Of a DNA stretch of 6,353 bases, positions 1-6,204 are shown piece by piece. This DNA is from Opitutia bacterium. Its GTDB lineage: Bacteria > Verrucomicrobiota > Verrucomicrobiia > Opitutales > Seribacteraceae. The translations under genes were made by a program, and so were the position numbers. Positions within the stretch are counted from its first letter, which is position 1; each line of letters opens with the position of its first letter. Where the stretch lies: positions 1 through 6,353 of the forward strand of contig JABHOU010000580.1 in assembly GCA_018695085.1 (NCBI GenBank), given 5' to 3'. The notes under the pieces were generated by a model. It did no database searches. It saw only the letters and a list, made by a program, of their open reading frames with translations, and was not told the origin of the DNA.

Positions 1-139
1 ACCATCGCGTGGTTCGGCCCGCGAGGAAATAATCCTCGGAGCTTTCACCCCGTCGACTGGCCCATAGCCCAAAGCCCATAACGGCAGCGAGTGAACCAAA
101 GAAAATGATTAGATCGGCGGTTGATAAAAAACTTTCCAT
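1..139 (-). CDS. Sodium:solute symporter (SSS/SGLT family), N-terminal fragment
   Basis: This is the first 46 codons of a membrane transporter whose remainder lies beyond the left edge. Reading the minus strand from the ATG at 139 gives an open frame to the window end. Residues 8-28 are a hydrophobic helix (ADLIIFFGSLAAVMGFGLWA), followed by a basic turn (SRRGE) and then SEDYFLAGRTTRW (residues 34-46). The D-Y-F-L-A-G-R signature after the first helix is the hallmark of the sodium:solute symporter family, which couples Na+ entry to uptake of sugars, amino acids, organic acids or other solutes in the inner membrane. The gene lies 77 bp downstream of malQ on the same strand, so a shared transcript and a sugar substrate are possible, but the specificity residues are not in view. 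No clear Shine-Dalgarno precedes the ATG. The family call is fairly sure and the substrate is unknown. Confidence 0.78.
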   Translation of the reverse strand, partial: MESFLSTADLIIFFGSLAAVMGFGLWASRRGESSEDYFLAGRTTRW

Positions 140-216
140 AATCTGCAGTGTAAACGCTGTAATCCCTACAAGGGAAACGCAAAATTCACCTTTGTTAAGA
201 AGTGATTCACCCGACT
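140..216 (-). promoter_or_regulatory. malQ-symporter intergenic gap with a 7-bp direct repeat
   Basis: This 77-bp gap contains no gene. It shows the 7-mer ATTCACC twice in direct orientation (184-190 and 205-211), 21 bp apart or about two helical turns. The second copy lies within an odd-centred dyad GTGA-T-TCAC (202-210). I see no convincing -35/-10 pair and no hairpin followed by a U-run, so neither an independent symporter promoter nor a malQ terminator is shown. Read-through from malQ is the simplest reading. The repeats are short enough to be chance. Confidence 0.2.
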
Positions 217-1824
217 TTAAGCCTTTTCGGCAAGCGGGAGACGACCACTGGCCTTGGCTTGCTCCCTAAGATAGGTCGCGGTTTCTCCAGACAGGGCAGT
301 CAGTTGCTCACCGGTCATTCTCCAAGACCAGTTGCCGAATGCGTGGCCTGGGCGATTCAAGCGAGCTTCCGAACCTAGGGAGAGTGTATCCTGCACCGGG
401 ATCACTACCAGATTAGATACCGTGCGATAGGCCGCTCGCAAAAGATCCCATGGAGCGTCTTCTCCGGAGACACTAAAATAGCTCCTGAAATTCCCTCGTA
501 CCTCTTCGTCTGATGATTCGTACCAACCACGCGAAGTGTCGTTGTCGTGCGTTCCCGTGTAGAGAACCAAGTCCTTGGAGAGGTTGTGAGGCAGATAAAG
601 GTTGTCTGGGTCACCATCGAAAGCGAACTGAAGCACGGCCATACCTGGAAGATTCGTTGCCTTGCGGAGAGCATGAACGCCCTCATTCAACAATCCCAGA
701 TCTTCAGCGAGGAAAGGAAGGGTGGGGAAGTGTTCGCGAACGGCATTGAAGAAATGGACGCCCGGACCCGACTCCCAAACGCCGTTGCAGGCATCCTCGT
801 GATCCGCGGGAATACTCCAGTAATCGTGAAATCCACGAAAATGGTCGATCCTAGTCACGTCGAACAAATCGTTTTGAGCCGCCAACCGTTCCATCCACCA
901 TGTATAGTCTTCGGCTTTGTGTGCAGCCCAATCATAGAGCGGGTTCCCCCATAGTTGTCCGGCGGGATTGAAATAATCGGGAGGAACCCCGGCGACGGCA
1001 GTGGGTAATCCCGTGGTTATGTCTAATTGGAATAGATCCGCCCGTTGCCAAACATCTGCGCAATCGGGTGCTACGTATATGGGAAGATCTCCAAGAATTG
1101 ATATTTTTCGAGAAGAGGCGTAGGAACGCAGGGCTTTCCACTGGCTGAAGAAAAGGTATTGTAAAAAATAATGCAGGTTTAACTCCTCTGCAAGTTCGGG
1201 GTCGGTCAAGCGGTGATGAGCTTTTTCAAAGGTACGGAGCTCTTCGGGCCAAAGCCACCATGGCTTTTTCTCATTTTCGGCCTTAAGGGCGCAAAAAAGG
1301 GCATAAGATTCGATCCAAGAGCTCTTTTCGGCAATAAATTCCTCGTATGAACCGTATATTGACTCAAGTTCCTGTCGTCTGCTTTCGAAACGAAGGGCGG
1401 CTTTTCTGGCAACAATCCAAAATCTTTCGTATAAATCACCGTAAGCAACGGCATCGGAAGGAAGAGAGTACAGAGGAGTTAGGTCGTTTTCATCCACCAA
1501 ACCTATGTCCAAAAGAGGATTCCAGTCCAGAAAGTATGGATTTCCCGCAAAGGACGAGAACGATTGATAAGGCGAGTCGCCAAAACTGGTTGGTCCTACA
1601 GGGCATATTTGCCAATGGCGAAATCCCGCTTTCGATAAAAAGTCGATCAATTCGCGGGAAGGCTTTCCCATATTTCCAATCCCGAATTCTCCGGGGAGCG
1701 ACGACAAGTGGAGGAGAAGTCCCGCCGAACGCTCCTTTAGCCAATTTGGGAGGGGAATGCCCGGTGAAACTTCAGTAGTCAAAGTCTCTGCTGTCATGAA
1801 TAGTCGGGATTGGACATAATGCAT
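217..1824 (-). CDS. malQ: 4-alpha-glucanotransferase (amylomaltase, GH77)
   Basis: This cytoplasmic enzyme transfers alpha-1,4-glucan segments between maltodextrins and releases glucose; it acts in maltodextrin or glycogen metabolism. The 535 residues give a full-length GH77 barrel starting near residue 34 (AGLLLHLSSLPGEFGIG), with the acceptor-site motif GDSPYQSFSSFAGNP at 82-96. Catalytic positions by comparison with Thermus amylomaltase are D327 in VTRIDHFRGF (nucleophile), E374 in FLAEDLG (acid/base) and D427 in GTHDND (transition-state stabiliser). The 47-residue D-to-E spacing equals that of Thermus. The loop GVPPDYFNPAGQLWGNP (279-295) is also typical. Two ATG starts are possible, at 1824 and 1797 (526 aa). 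Neither has a Shine-Dalgarno and both precede the conserved domain, so the longer frame is given without strong preference. It lies 120 bp after lepB, behind a gap rich in inverted repeats, and 77 bp before a symporter gene. No key residue is missing. Confidence 0.97.
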   Translation of the reverse strand: MHYVQSRLFMTAETLTTEVSPGIPLPNWLKERSAGLLLHLSSLPGEFGIGNMGKPSRELIDFLSKAGFRHWQICPVGPTSFGDSPYQSFSSFAGNPYFLDWNPLLDIGLVDENDLTPLYSLPSDAVAYGDLYERFWIVARKAALRFESRRQELESIYGSYEEFIAEKSSWIESYALFCALKAENEKKPWWLWPEELRTFEKAHHRLTDPELAEELNLHYFLQYLFFSQWKALRSYASSRKISILGDLPIYVAPDCADVWQRADLFQLDITTGLPTAVAGVPPDYFNPAGQLWGNPLYDWAAHKAEDYTWWMERLAAQNDLFDVTRIDHFRGFHDYWSIPADHEDACNGVWESGPGVHFFNAVREHFPTLPFLAEDLGLLNEGVHALRKATNLPGMAVLQFAFDGDPDNLYLPHNLSKDLVLYTGTHDNDTSRGWYESSDEEVRGNFRSYFSVSGEDAPWDLLRAAYRTVSNLVVIPVQDTLSLGSEARLNRPGHAFGNWSWRMTGEQLTALSGETATYLREQAKASGRLPLAEKA

Positions 1825-1858
1825 ATTGTGCGAACCAAGGAAGTCTTAAGCGGCTACA

Positions 1859-1892
1859 GTACAATGACTTGCATGCTGGCAAAATATTGTAC
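1859..1892. repeat. Symmetric bipartite inverted repeat
   Basis: The outer arms GTACAAT (1859-1865) and ATTGTAC (1886-1892) are perfectly complementary. Inside them, TTGC (1869-1872) and GCAA (1879-1882) also pair, with three unpaired bases on each side and a six-base centre (ATGCTG). The equal spacing on both sides makes this more than a chance 7-mer match. Its right arm contains the candidate malQ -10 hexamer and shares three bases with the neighbouring palindrome at 1890-1905. Confidence 0.5.
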
Positions 1893-1905
1893 GCTAGATA
1901 GCGTA
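1890..1905. repeat. 16-bp palindrome, candidate operator
   Basis: TACGCTA (1890-1896) and TAGCGTA (1899-1905) are perfect 7-bp arms around a 2-bp centre (GA). The size and symmetry resemble operators of dimeric helix-turn-helix repressors. It directly abuts the candidate -10 hexamer for malQ. As RNA it could form a 5-bp stem with a six-base loop. No cognate regulator gene is in the window. Confidence 0.45.
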
Positions 1906-1944
1906 AAGTCTTATTCCTGAATTTCAAGAAGTCCTTGGCTGTGC

Positions 1945-3351
1945 CTACTTCGACAGTCCCCAATGCTTGGTGAAGGGATAATAGACGAATAACGCACGCC
2001 CTACGATCTGTTGTTCAGGTACGAACCCCCACATCCTGCCATCCAGACTATTTGGCGAATTGTCTCCCATTGCCAAGTAGAAGTTTTGACCAGTTGGATT
2101 TGTTGGATCTGTTTTCTTCGGCACACGAAGTGGCGATTTATTGGAAAGCAAACCGTCAGCTCTATATCCTGGATATTTGGTGATATTTTCCGCCTGTGGG
2201 TCTTGTCCCAATTTTTCCACGCGTTCTCGATTCATTTTGAATGCGTCCACGCCCTCGATTGGTTTTCCGTTTCTGTAAAGAATTCCGGGAGTGCCGCCAC
2301 GAAGATCGGTTCCATTGGTAAATATTGGATCCGGAACGCGAATTTCCATTTCATCGCCTGGTTCGCCTACGAGTCTTTTGATGTAGTATTTGTCTTCACC
2401 AATTGAAGATCGAGTCGGAATGTTTAGCTGTCTGTTCACCTCGTCTATTCCCTTGGTTTTGAATACGGCGGGATCTCCGGACTTGGGGCGAATGAAGTTG
2501 TAACTCATGCGGTCAACGAAAAGTGCGTCACCTAGGAGGATGTCAAAAGCAAGCACGACATCCCCGGTCTGAAAGGAATCATCACTCAATCTCAACCTTC
2601 CGGAGTTATACAAACCCGGAGGTTGAGGAATAATTTGCGGAAGTCCCCTCAAATCGTCGATCCCTGCAAATTTCTGGGCCAGAATGGTATCCAGATCAAA
2701 TTCCGAGGGAACGTTCAGCACATGCTTCTTTCCGCCGATTTCAAAAACGTATTCTCGGACTGGACTTGGAAATACGAAAAATTTTCCATTTGGAAAGTTT
2801 TCCGTGGAAAAGCGAAAACTGCCGTTGTCTTGAAGAACCAGAAACAACTCTCCATTCGATTCCGCCTCCAGACGATGATGGGATGCCCCAAGAGTCAGCT
2901 TGTCGAGGATTCGTCCGCCGATGCCGGGTAGTTCGTCTTCGCCTTCGTACAGGTGAGGTTGCATCCCGTTGTAGGTGGGATACATCGAGTTCGTGGGGAT
3001 GATGAACGGTTGAATGAAGAAACTGCGGATTCCAATCACCACGATGGCCGCGACGAGCAGCATCTCGATGTTTTCCACCCAACTTTTCTTGTGGTAATAG
3101 TCTCCTCCGCATTTGTCCAAGATCTCGTCGACGTCTTTTGCTTTTTCCTCCAATTCCGCAGTCGTGATGGTCTTTTCGCGTATCGCTTTGTCGAGTGCGG
3201 TCAATCGCTCGTCGAACTTTTCGACATCCTCGGCGGGCAAGAGATCTCGTCTGTACGAAAGAGCTTTCTGGCCCAAACGGAGTATTTCCTTGGCACCCTT
3301 TCGCATGGATCTGGTCACGGGTTTGTTTTCGTTTTTAGAAGGTTTTGTCAT
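1945..3351 (-). CDS. lepB: Signal peptidase I, large form with N-terminal extension
   Basis: This inner-membrane serine protease (S26 family) removes signal peptides from exported proteins. The 468 residues exceed the 324 of E. coli LepB. Residues 1-90 are charged, predicted cytosolic and probably helical or coiled-coil around 40-80. A single membrane helix follows at about 95-113 (IEMLLVAAIVVIGIRSFF). The catalytic serine is S122 in PTNSMYPT (119-126). The general-base lysine is K325 in YYIKRLVGEPGD (322-333). Box E is GDNSPNSLDGRMWGFVP (429-445). Between S122 and the conserved FVDRMSYNFIRPKSGD block (278-293) lies a long insertion of about 150 residues, likely beta-rich and periplasmic. The ATG at 3351 lies 31 bp after the lepA stop, the classical lepA-lepB order, so one transcript is likely. 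No Shine-Dalgarno is visible at the start; M16 is a less likely alternative. Confidence 0.96.
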   Translation of the reverse strand: MTKPSKNENKPVTRSMRKGAKEILRLGQKALSYRRDLLPAEDVEKFDERLTALDKAIREKTITTAELEEKAKDVDEILDKCGGDYYHKKSWVENIEMLLVAAIVVIGIRSFFIQPFIIPTNSMYPTYNGMQPHLYEGEDELPGIGGRILDKLTLGASHHRLEAESNGELFLVLQDNGSFRFSTENFPNGKFFVFPSPVREYVFEIGGKKHVLNVPSEFDLDTILAQKFAGIDDLRGLPQIIPQPPGLYNSGRLRLSDDSFQTGDVVLAFDILLGDALFVDRMSYNFIRPKSGDPAVFKTKGIDEVNRQLNIPTRSSIGEDKYYIKRLVGEPGDEMEIRVPDPIFTNGTDLRGGTPGILYRNGKPIEGVDAFKMNRERVEKLGQDPQAENITKYPGYRADGLLSNKSPLRVPKKTDPTNPTGQNFYLAMGDNSPNSLDGRMWGFVPEQQIVGRALFVYYPFTKHWGLSK

Positions 3352-3382
3352 GTATTAAAAGTGGTCTTTTCGGAAGTAGTTC

Positions 3383-5200
3383 TCAGCTTCCGCTCTTGAG
3401 AATTTGCACAAAGGCTTCTTGCGGAATGCTTACGCTCCCTATCTGTTTCATTCGTTTCTTCCCTTTCTTTTGCTTTTCCAGTAGCTTTTTCTTGCGTGAG
3501 ATGTCTCCGCCATAGCATTTTGCGGTAACGTCTTTACGCATGGCCGAGATGGTTTCTCTAGCAATGATTTTTCCACCCACCGCGGCTTGCAAGGCAACTT
3601 TAAACATTTGCCTAGGTAAGATTTCCTTTAATTTTTCGCAAAGCACGCGTCCACGAGTTTCGGCTTTTTCTACGTGAACGATTGTTGAAAAAGCGTCCAC
3701 GGTTTCCGCGTTTACCATGATTTCCATCCGTTGCAGGCTCGCAGTCTGGTATTCCGCCATGTCGTAATCCATTGAACCGTAACCATGAGTGATGCTTTTC
3801 AGGCGGTCGTTGAAGTCCACCAGAATTTCGTTCAAGGGCAAGGAACAGGTGAGCATGACGCGGGTTTCGTCGATGGTTTCCGTATTGTTGCAAATGCCGC
3901 GCTTTTCGCTCACGAGAGCAAGCATGTCCCCGATACTATCATTGGGAGCATGAATCCGAGCAAGGATGGTGGGCTCCTCGATATGATCGATCTCGGTAAC
4001 GTCGGGAAGTTCCAGTGGATTGTCTATTTCTTTGAATGTCCCGTCAGTGAGGCAAACTTTGTACACGACGCTGGGATAGGTCGAAATCAAGTCCAGATCG
4101 TATTCTCGACGTAAACGTTCTTGAATGATTTCCATGTGAAGGAGACCGAGGAAACCACACCGAAAACCAAAACCCAGAGCCGCTGAAGTTTCCGATTGGT
4201 AAGTAAACGCGGCATCGTTCAGTCGTAGCTTACCAACGCTTTTTTTCAGTTTTTCGTAGTCGTTGGTATCGAGTGGGTAAAGACCACTGAACACCATGGG
4301 GCGAACCTCCTTGTAGCCCGGCAACATTTCGGAGGCAGGGTCTTGAGAGGAAGTAATGGTGTCGCCGATCTTGATGTCGGCAACGTCGCGGATGCCGGTT
4401 ACAATGTAGCCCACCTCCCCTTCCGCCAACTGTTCGGTTGGAACGGGTTGGGGGCAAAATCGTCCGATGTCTTTTACTTCGGTCTTCCTTCCGTCGCTCA
4501 TGAGAACAATGGAGGAATGTCGAGAGATGCTGCCCGAGAATACGCGAACATAGCATATAACTCCCTTGTAGGAATCGTACTGGCTATCGAAAACAAGTGC
4601 CCTGCTCTTCTTGTTTTCCGTCCAACGAGGTTCCGGCAAGCGCTGTACCACGGCTTCCAGAATGTCCTCGACCCCCAAACCGCTCTTGCCACTTGCGAGC
4701 AAGGCATCCTCGGCAGGAATCGCTAAGACATCTTCAATTTGCTTGGAAACGCGTGTCACGTCGGCACTCGGCAAATCCACCTTGTTGATGACGGGGATGA
4801 CTTTCAGGCCTTGGTTATCCGCCAATTGGGCGTTGGCCAAGGTCTGAGCTTCCACTCCCTGCGACGCGTCGACCAAGAGCAAGGCACCTTCACAGGCAGC
4901 CAGACTGCGCGACACCTCGTATGAGAAATCAACGTGACCAGGGGTGTCGATGAGGTTGAAGAGATATTCGTCTCCCTTCGCATCCAGGTAGGTCATGGAG
5001 ACGGGATGACTCTTTATCGTAATACCCCGCTCGCGTTCCAAATCCATTGAATCGAGCAGCTGTTCCTTCATCTCTCTCTTCACCACAGTGCGGGTGCTTT
5101 CGAGCAGTCGATCGGACAAAGTTGTCTTGCCGTGATCGACGTGAGCGATGATGCAAAAATTTCGAATCCTTTTGACGTCCACCATAAAAGAGTTGACCAC
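3383..5200 (-). CDS. lepA: Elongation factor 4 (LepA translational GTPase)
   Basis: This ribosome-binding GTPase acts on elongating or assembling ribosomes (back-translocation and biogenesis roles have been proposed). All G motifs are visible: G1 AHVDHGKTT (19-27), G2 in RERGITI (56-62), G3 DTPGH (85-89, with H89 matching the catalytic histidine), G4 NKVD (139-142) and a G5 of SGK type (170-172). EF-G-like domains follow, including GFGFRCGFLGLLHMEII (343-359), and the LepA-specific C-terminal domain ends with the conserved KCYGGDISRKKKLLEKQKKG (561-580). Length is 605 aa from the GTG at 5200, or 600 aa from the ATG at 5185. The GTG is preceded by AGGAA at a spacing of seven bases, which favours it, while the ATG fits the usual family N-terminus just as well. 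It heads the minus-strand lepA-lepB pair and is divergent from dapA. The gene is intact. Confidence 0.98.
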   Translation of the reverse strand: MVNSFMVDVKRIRNFCIIAHVDHGKTTLSDRLLESTRTVVKREMKEQLLDSMDLERERGITIKSHPVSMTYLDAKGDEYLFNLIDTPGHVDFSYEVSRSLAACEGALLLVDASQGVEAQTLANAQLADNQGLKVIPVINKVDLPSADVTRVSKQIEDVLAIPAEDALLASGKSGLGVEDILEAVVQRLPEPRWTENKKSRALVFDSQYDSYKGVICYVRVFSGSISRHSSIVLMSDGRKTEVKDIGRFCPQPVPTEQLAEGEVGYIVTGIRDVADIKIGDTITSSQDPASEMLPGYKEVRPMVFSGLYPLDTNDYEKLKKSVGKLRLNDAAFTYQSETSAALGFGFRCGFLGLLHMEIIQERLRREYDLDLISTYPSVVYKVCLTDGTFKEIDNPLELPDVTEIDHIEEPTILARIHAPNDSIGDMLALVSEKRGICNNTETIDETRVMLTCSLPLNEILVDFNDRLKSITHGYGSMDYDMAEYQTASLQRMEIMVNAETVDAFSTIVHVEKAETRGRVLCEKLKEILPRQMFKVALQAAVGGKIIARETISAMRKDVTAKCYGGDISRKKKLLEKQKKGKKRMKQIGSVSIPQEAFVQILKSGS

Positions 5201-5272
5201 GCAAAATTTCCTGCAGAAAAGAGCAAGTCAATTGCGGGTATTAAAAAAAACTATTTTTCAGATTTATTGAGA
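5201..5272. promoter_or_regulatory. Divergent lepA-dapA promoter region
   Basis: These 72 bp separate divergent lepA and dapA, so promoters for both must lie here or within the gene ends. The region is AT-rich, with an A8 run (5243-5250) and a T5 run (5254-5258) that could act as UP-like or bent DNA. Possible -35 elements are TTGACT on the minus strand (5233-5228) and TTGCGG on the plus strand (5232-5237), but neither has a convincing -10 at normal spacing. It is too short for a lysine riboswitch leader, and no hairpin-plus-T-run is seen. Confidence 0.4.
5208..5212 (-). promoter_or_regulatory. Shine-Dalgarno-like site for the lepA GTG start
   Basis: On the minus strand AGGAA lies seven bases before the GTG at 5200. 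It is the only reasonable purine-rich ribosome site before any start in the window and it supports the GTG over the in-frame ATG at 5185, which would be 22 bases away. Confidence 0.4.
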
Positions 5273-6163
5273 ATGGACAAGAATCGACTTAAGGGAACAC
5301 ACACTGCTCTCATCACGCCGATGGTGGATGGGAATGTTAGCTTTGCTGATCTCGAGCGTCATGTCGAACGGCAAATCGCTTCGGGCGTAAACGGACTGGT
5401 GCCATGTGGCACCACGGGAGAATCCCCAACCCTGTCTCCGGAGGAACACCTGCGGGTGGTGGAGGCAACCGTCAAGGCATCGGCTGGACGAACGCCAATC
5501 ATTGCCGGGACCGGTGCAAACTCGACCTCCGAGGCAATGCATCTGACGAAGGCTGCAGACGAGGCTGGGGCAGACGCCTTTCTTTTAGTGGCGCCCTACT
5601 ACAACAAGCCGAGTCAGGAAGGTCTTCTCGCTCATTTCGGCGCCATCGCAGAAATAACCGAAAAGCCAATCGTGCTTTACTCCATCCCATCCCGGTGTGG
5701 CATCGAGATATCCACGTCCACCGTTGCTCGTCTCTATGAAAAGCATCCGCACATCTGCGCTATCAAGGAAGCGGGCGGACGATCCGCCAAGGTTTCGGAC
5801 ACCGCCGTTGCTCTCGGCTCGGACTACGTCATCCTGTCCGGCGACGATGGCCTTACCCTGCCCTTCATGGCCTGCGGAGCATCGGGCGTAATCAGCGTCG
5901 CCTCGAACGTCTACCCGGCCCCGATCGTTAAAATGGTCGATCTAGCCCGAGCCAATGACTTCAAGTCGGCTCGCAAATTACATCTCGAATACCTTCGCGT
6001 TTTCGGCGAGCTCTTCATCGAACCGAATCCCGTGCCCGCCAAGTTCGTGATGAAGACCCTTGGTATGATTGAGTCCGACGAAGTTCGCTTACCCCTTTGT
6101 GGCCTCCAACCGGAAAATAGCGAACGACTCTCCCGGCTCGCCAAGGATTTCCCCTTGCACTAG
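5273..6163 (+). CDS. dapA: 4-hydroxy-tetrahydrodipicolinate synthase
   Basis: This cytoplasmic TIM-barrel aldolase condenses pyruvate with L-aspartate semialdehyde, the first committed step of diaminopimelate and lysine synthesis. The product is 296 aa, close to the 292 of E. coli DapA. Key residues by comparison with E. coli are T47 in CGTTGE (45-50), Y110 in PYYNKP (108-113), Y136 and R141 in LYSIPSRCG (135-143), and the Schiff-base lysine K165 in AIKEAGG (163-169). The catalytic triad and the lysine are all present; LYSIPSRC replaces the commoner LYNVPSRT. The frame is open upstream to 5132, but conserved sequence begins at MDKNRLKGTHTALITP. A start farther upstream would overlap the lepA 5' end and include an AT-rich non-coding-like stretch, so 5273 is preferred. 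No clear Shine-Dalgarno is seen. It is followed after 41 bp by dapB on the same strand, so an operon is likely. Confidence 0.97.
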   Translation: MDKNRLKGTHTALITPMVDGNVSFADLERHVERQIASGVNGLVPCGTTGESPTLSPEEHLRVVEATVKASAGRTPIIAGTGANSTSEAMHLTKAADEAGADAFLLVAPYYNKPSQEGLLAHFGAIAEITEKPIVLYSIPSRCGIEISTSTVARLYEKHPHICAIKEAGGRSAKVSDTAVALGSDYVILSGDDGLTLPFMACGASGVISVASNVYPAPIVKMVDLARANDFKSARKLHLEYLRVFGELFIEPNPVPAKFVMKTLGMIESDEVRLPLCGLQPENSERLSRLAKDFPLH

Positions 6164-6204
6164 GAACTTCTCGAATTTTCACTTATCTTTCACCTTCCTG
6201 TAAA

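Larger units (their letters stand above)
1835..1938. repeat. Outer inverted repeat enclosing the malQ upstream region
   Basis: The arms at 1835-1847 (CCAAGGAAGTCTT) and 1926-1938 (AAGAAGTCCTTGG) pair at 11 of 13 positions: seven contiguous pairs, two mismatches, then four more. They are separated by 78 bp that hold two further dyads. In a minus-strand RNA this would be a closing stem ending ten bases before the malQ ATG at 1824. Both arms are wholly non-coding, since lepB stops at 1945. Confidence 0.4.
1825..1944 (-). promoter_or_regulatory. Probable malQ control region or structured leader
   Basis: This 120-bp non-coding gap lies between the lepB stop and the first malQ ATG. On the minus strand it contains a good -10-like hexamer, TACAAT (1891-1886), but only a poor -35 at the expected distance, as would suit an activated promoter. 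Two inverted repeats lie on or beside the hexamer, at 1890-1905 and 1859-1892. A third, larger pair of arms (1835-1847 with 1926-1938) encloses them. The 8-mer TAAGACTT occurs twice on this strand (1913-1906 and 1848-1841). None of the hairpins is followed by a T-run, so this is not a standard intrinsic terminator for lepB. It may be an operator/promoter or a folded 5' leader ending just before the malQ start; the sequence alone does not decide. Confidence 0.42.

Noticed and set aside
163..175. TCCCT/AGGGA 5-bp inverted repeat before the symporter
   Set aside because: The arms are short, the loop is three bases and no T-run follows. It is too weak for a terminator.
547..954. 135-codon plus-strand open frame opposite malQ
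   Set aside because: The opposite strand is conserved GH77 coding sequence, including catalytic motifs. The antisense frame shows no domain features.
1772..1963. 63-codon minus-strand frame bridging the lepB end and malQ start
   Set aside because: It overlaps both genes out of frame and has no recognisable motif. The gap is better explained by inverted repeats.
2953..3399. 148-codon plus-strand open frame opposite lepB
   Set aside because: It is antisense to the well-supported lepB coding strand and crosses its 5' end. Its translation matches no family I recognise and it has no ribosome site.
4680..4695. LepA G5 motif SGK instead of SAK
   Set aside because: SGK is, as far as I recall, a common natural form of this loop in LepA of several phyla, so it is not a defect.
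5243..5258. A8 and T5 runs as a terminator or slippage site
   Set aside because: The runs sit between divergent gene starts with no GC-rich stem beside them. They are more likely promoter-associated AT-rich DNA.
5201..5272. Lysine riboswitch before dapA
   Set aside because: The lysine riboswitch aptamer needs well over 150 bases and only 72 non-coding bases are available. None of its conserved core was seen.
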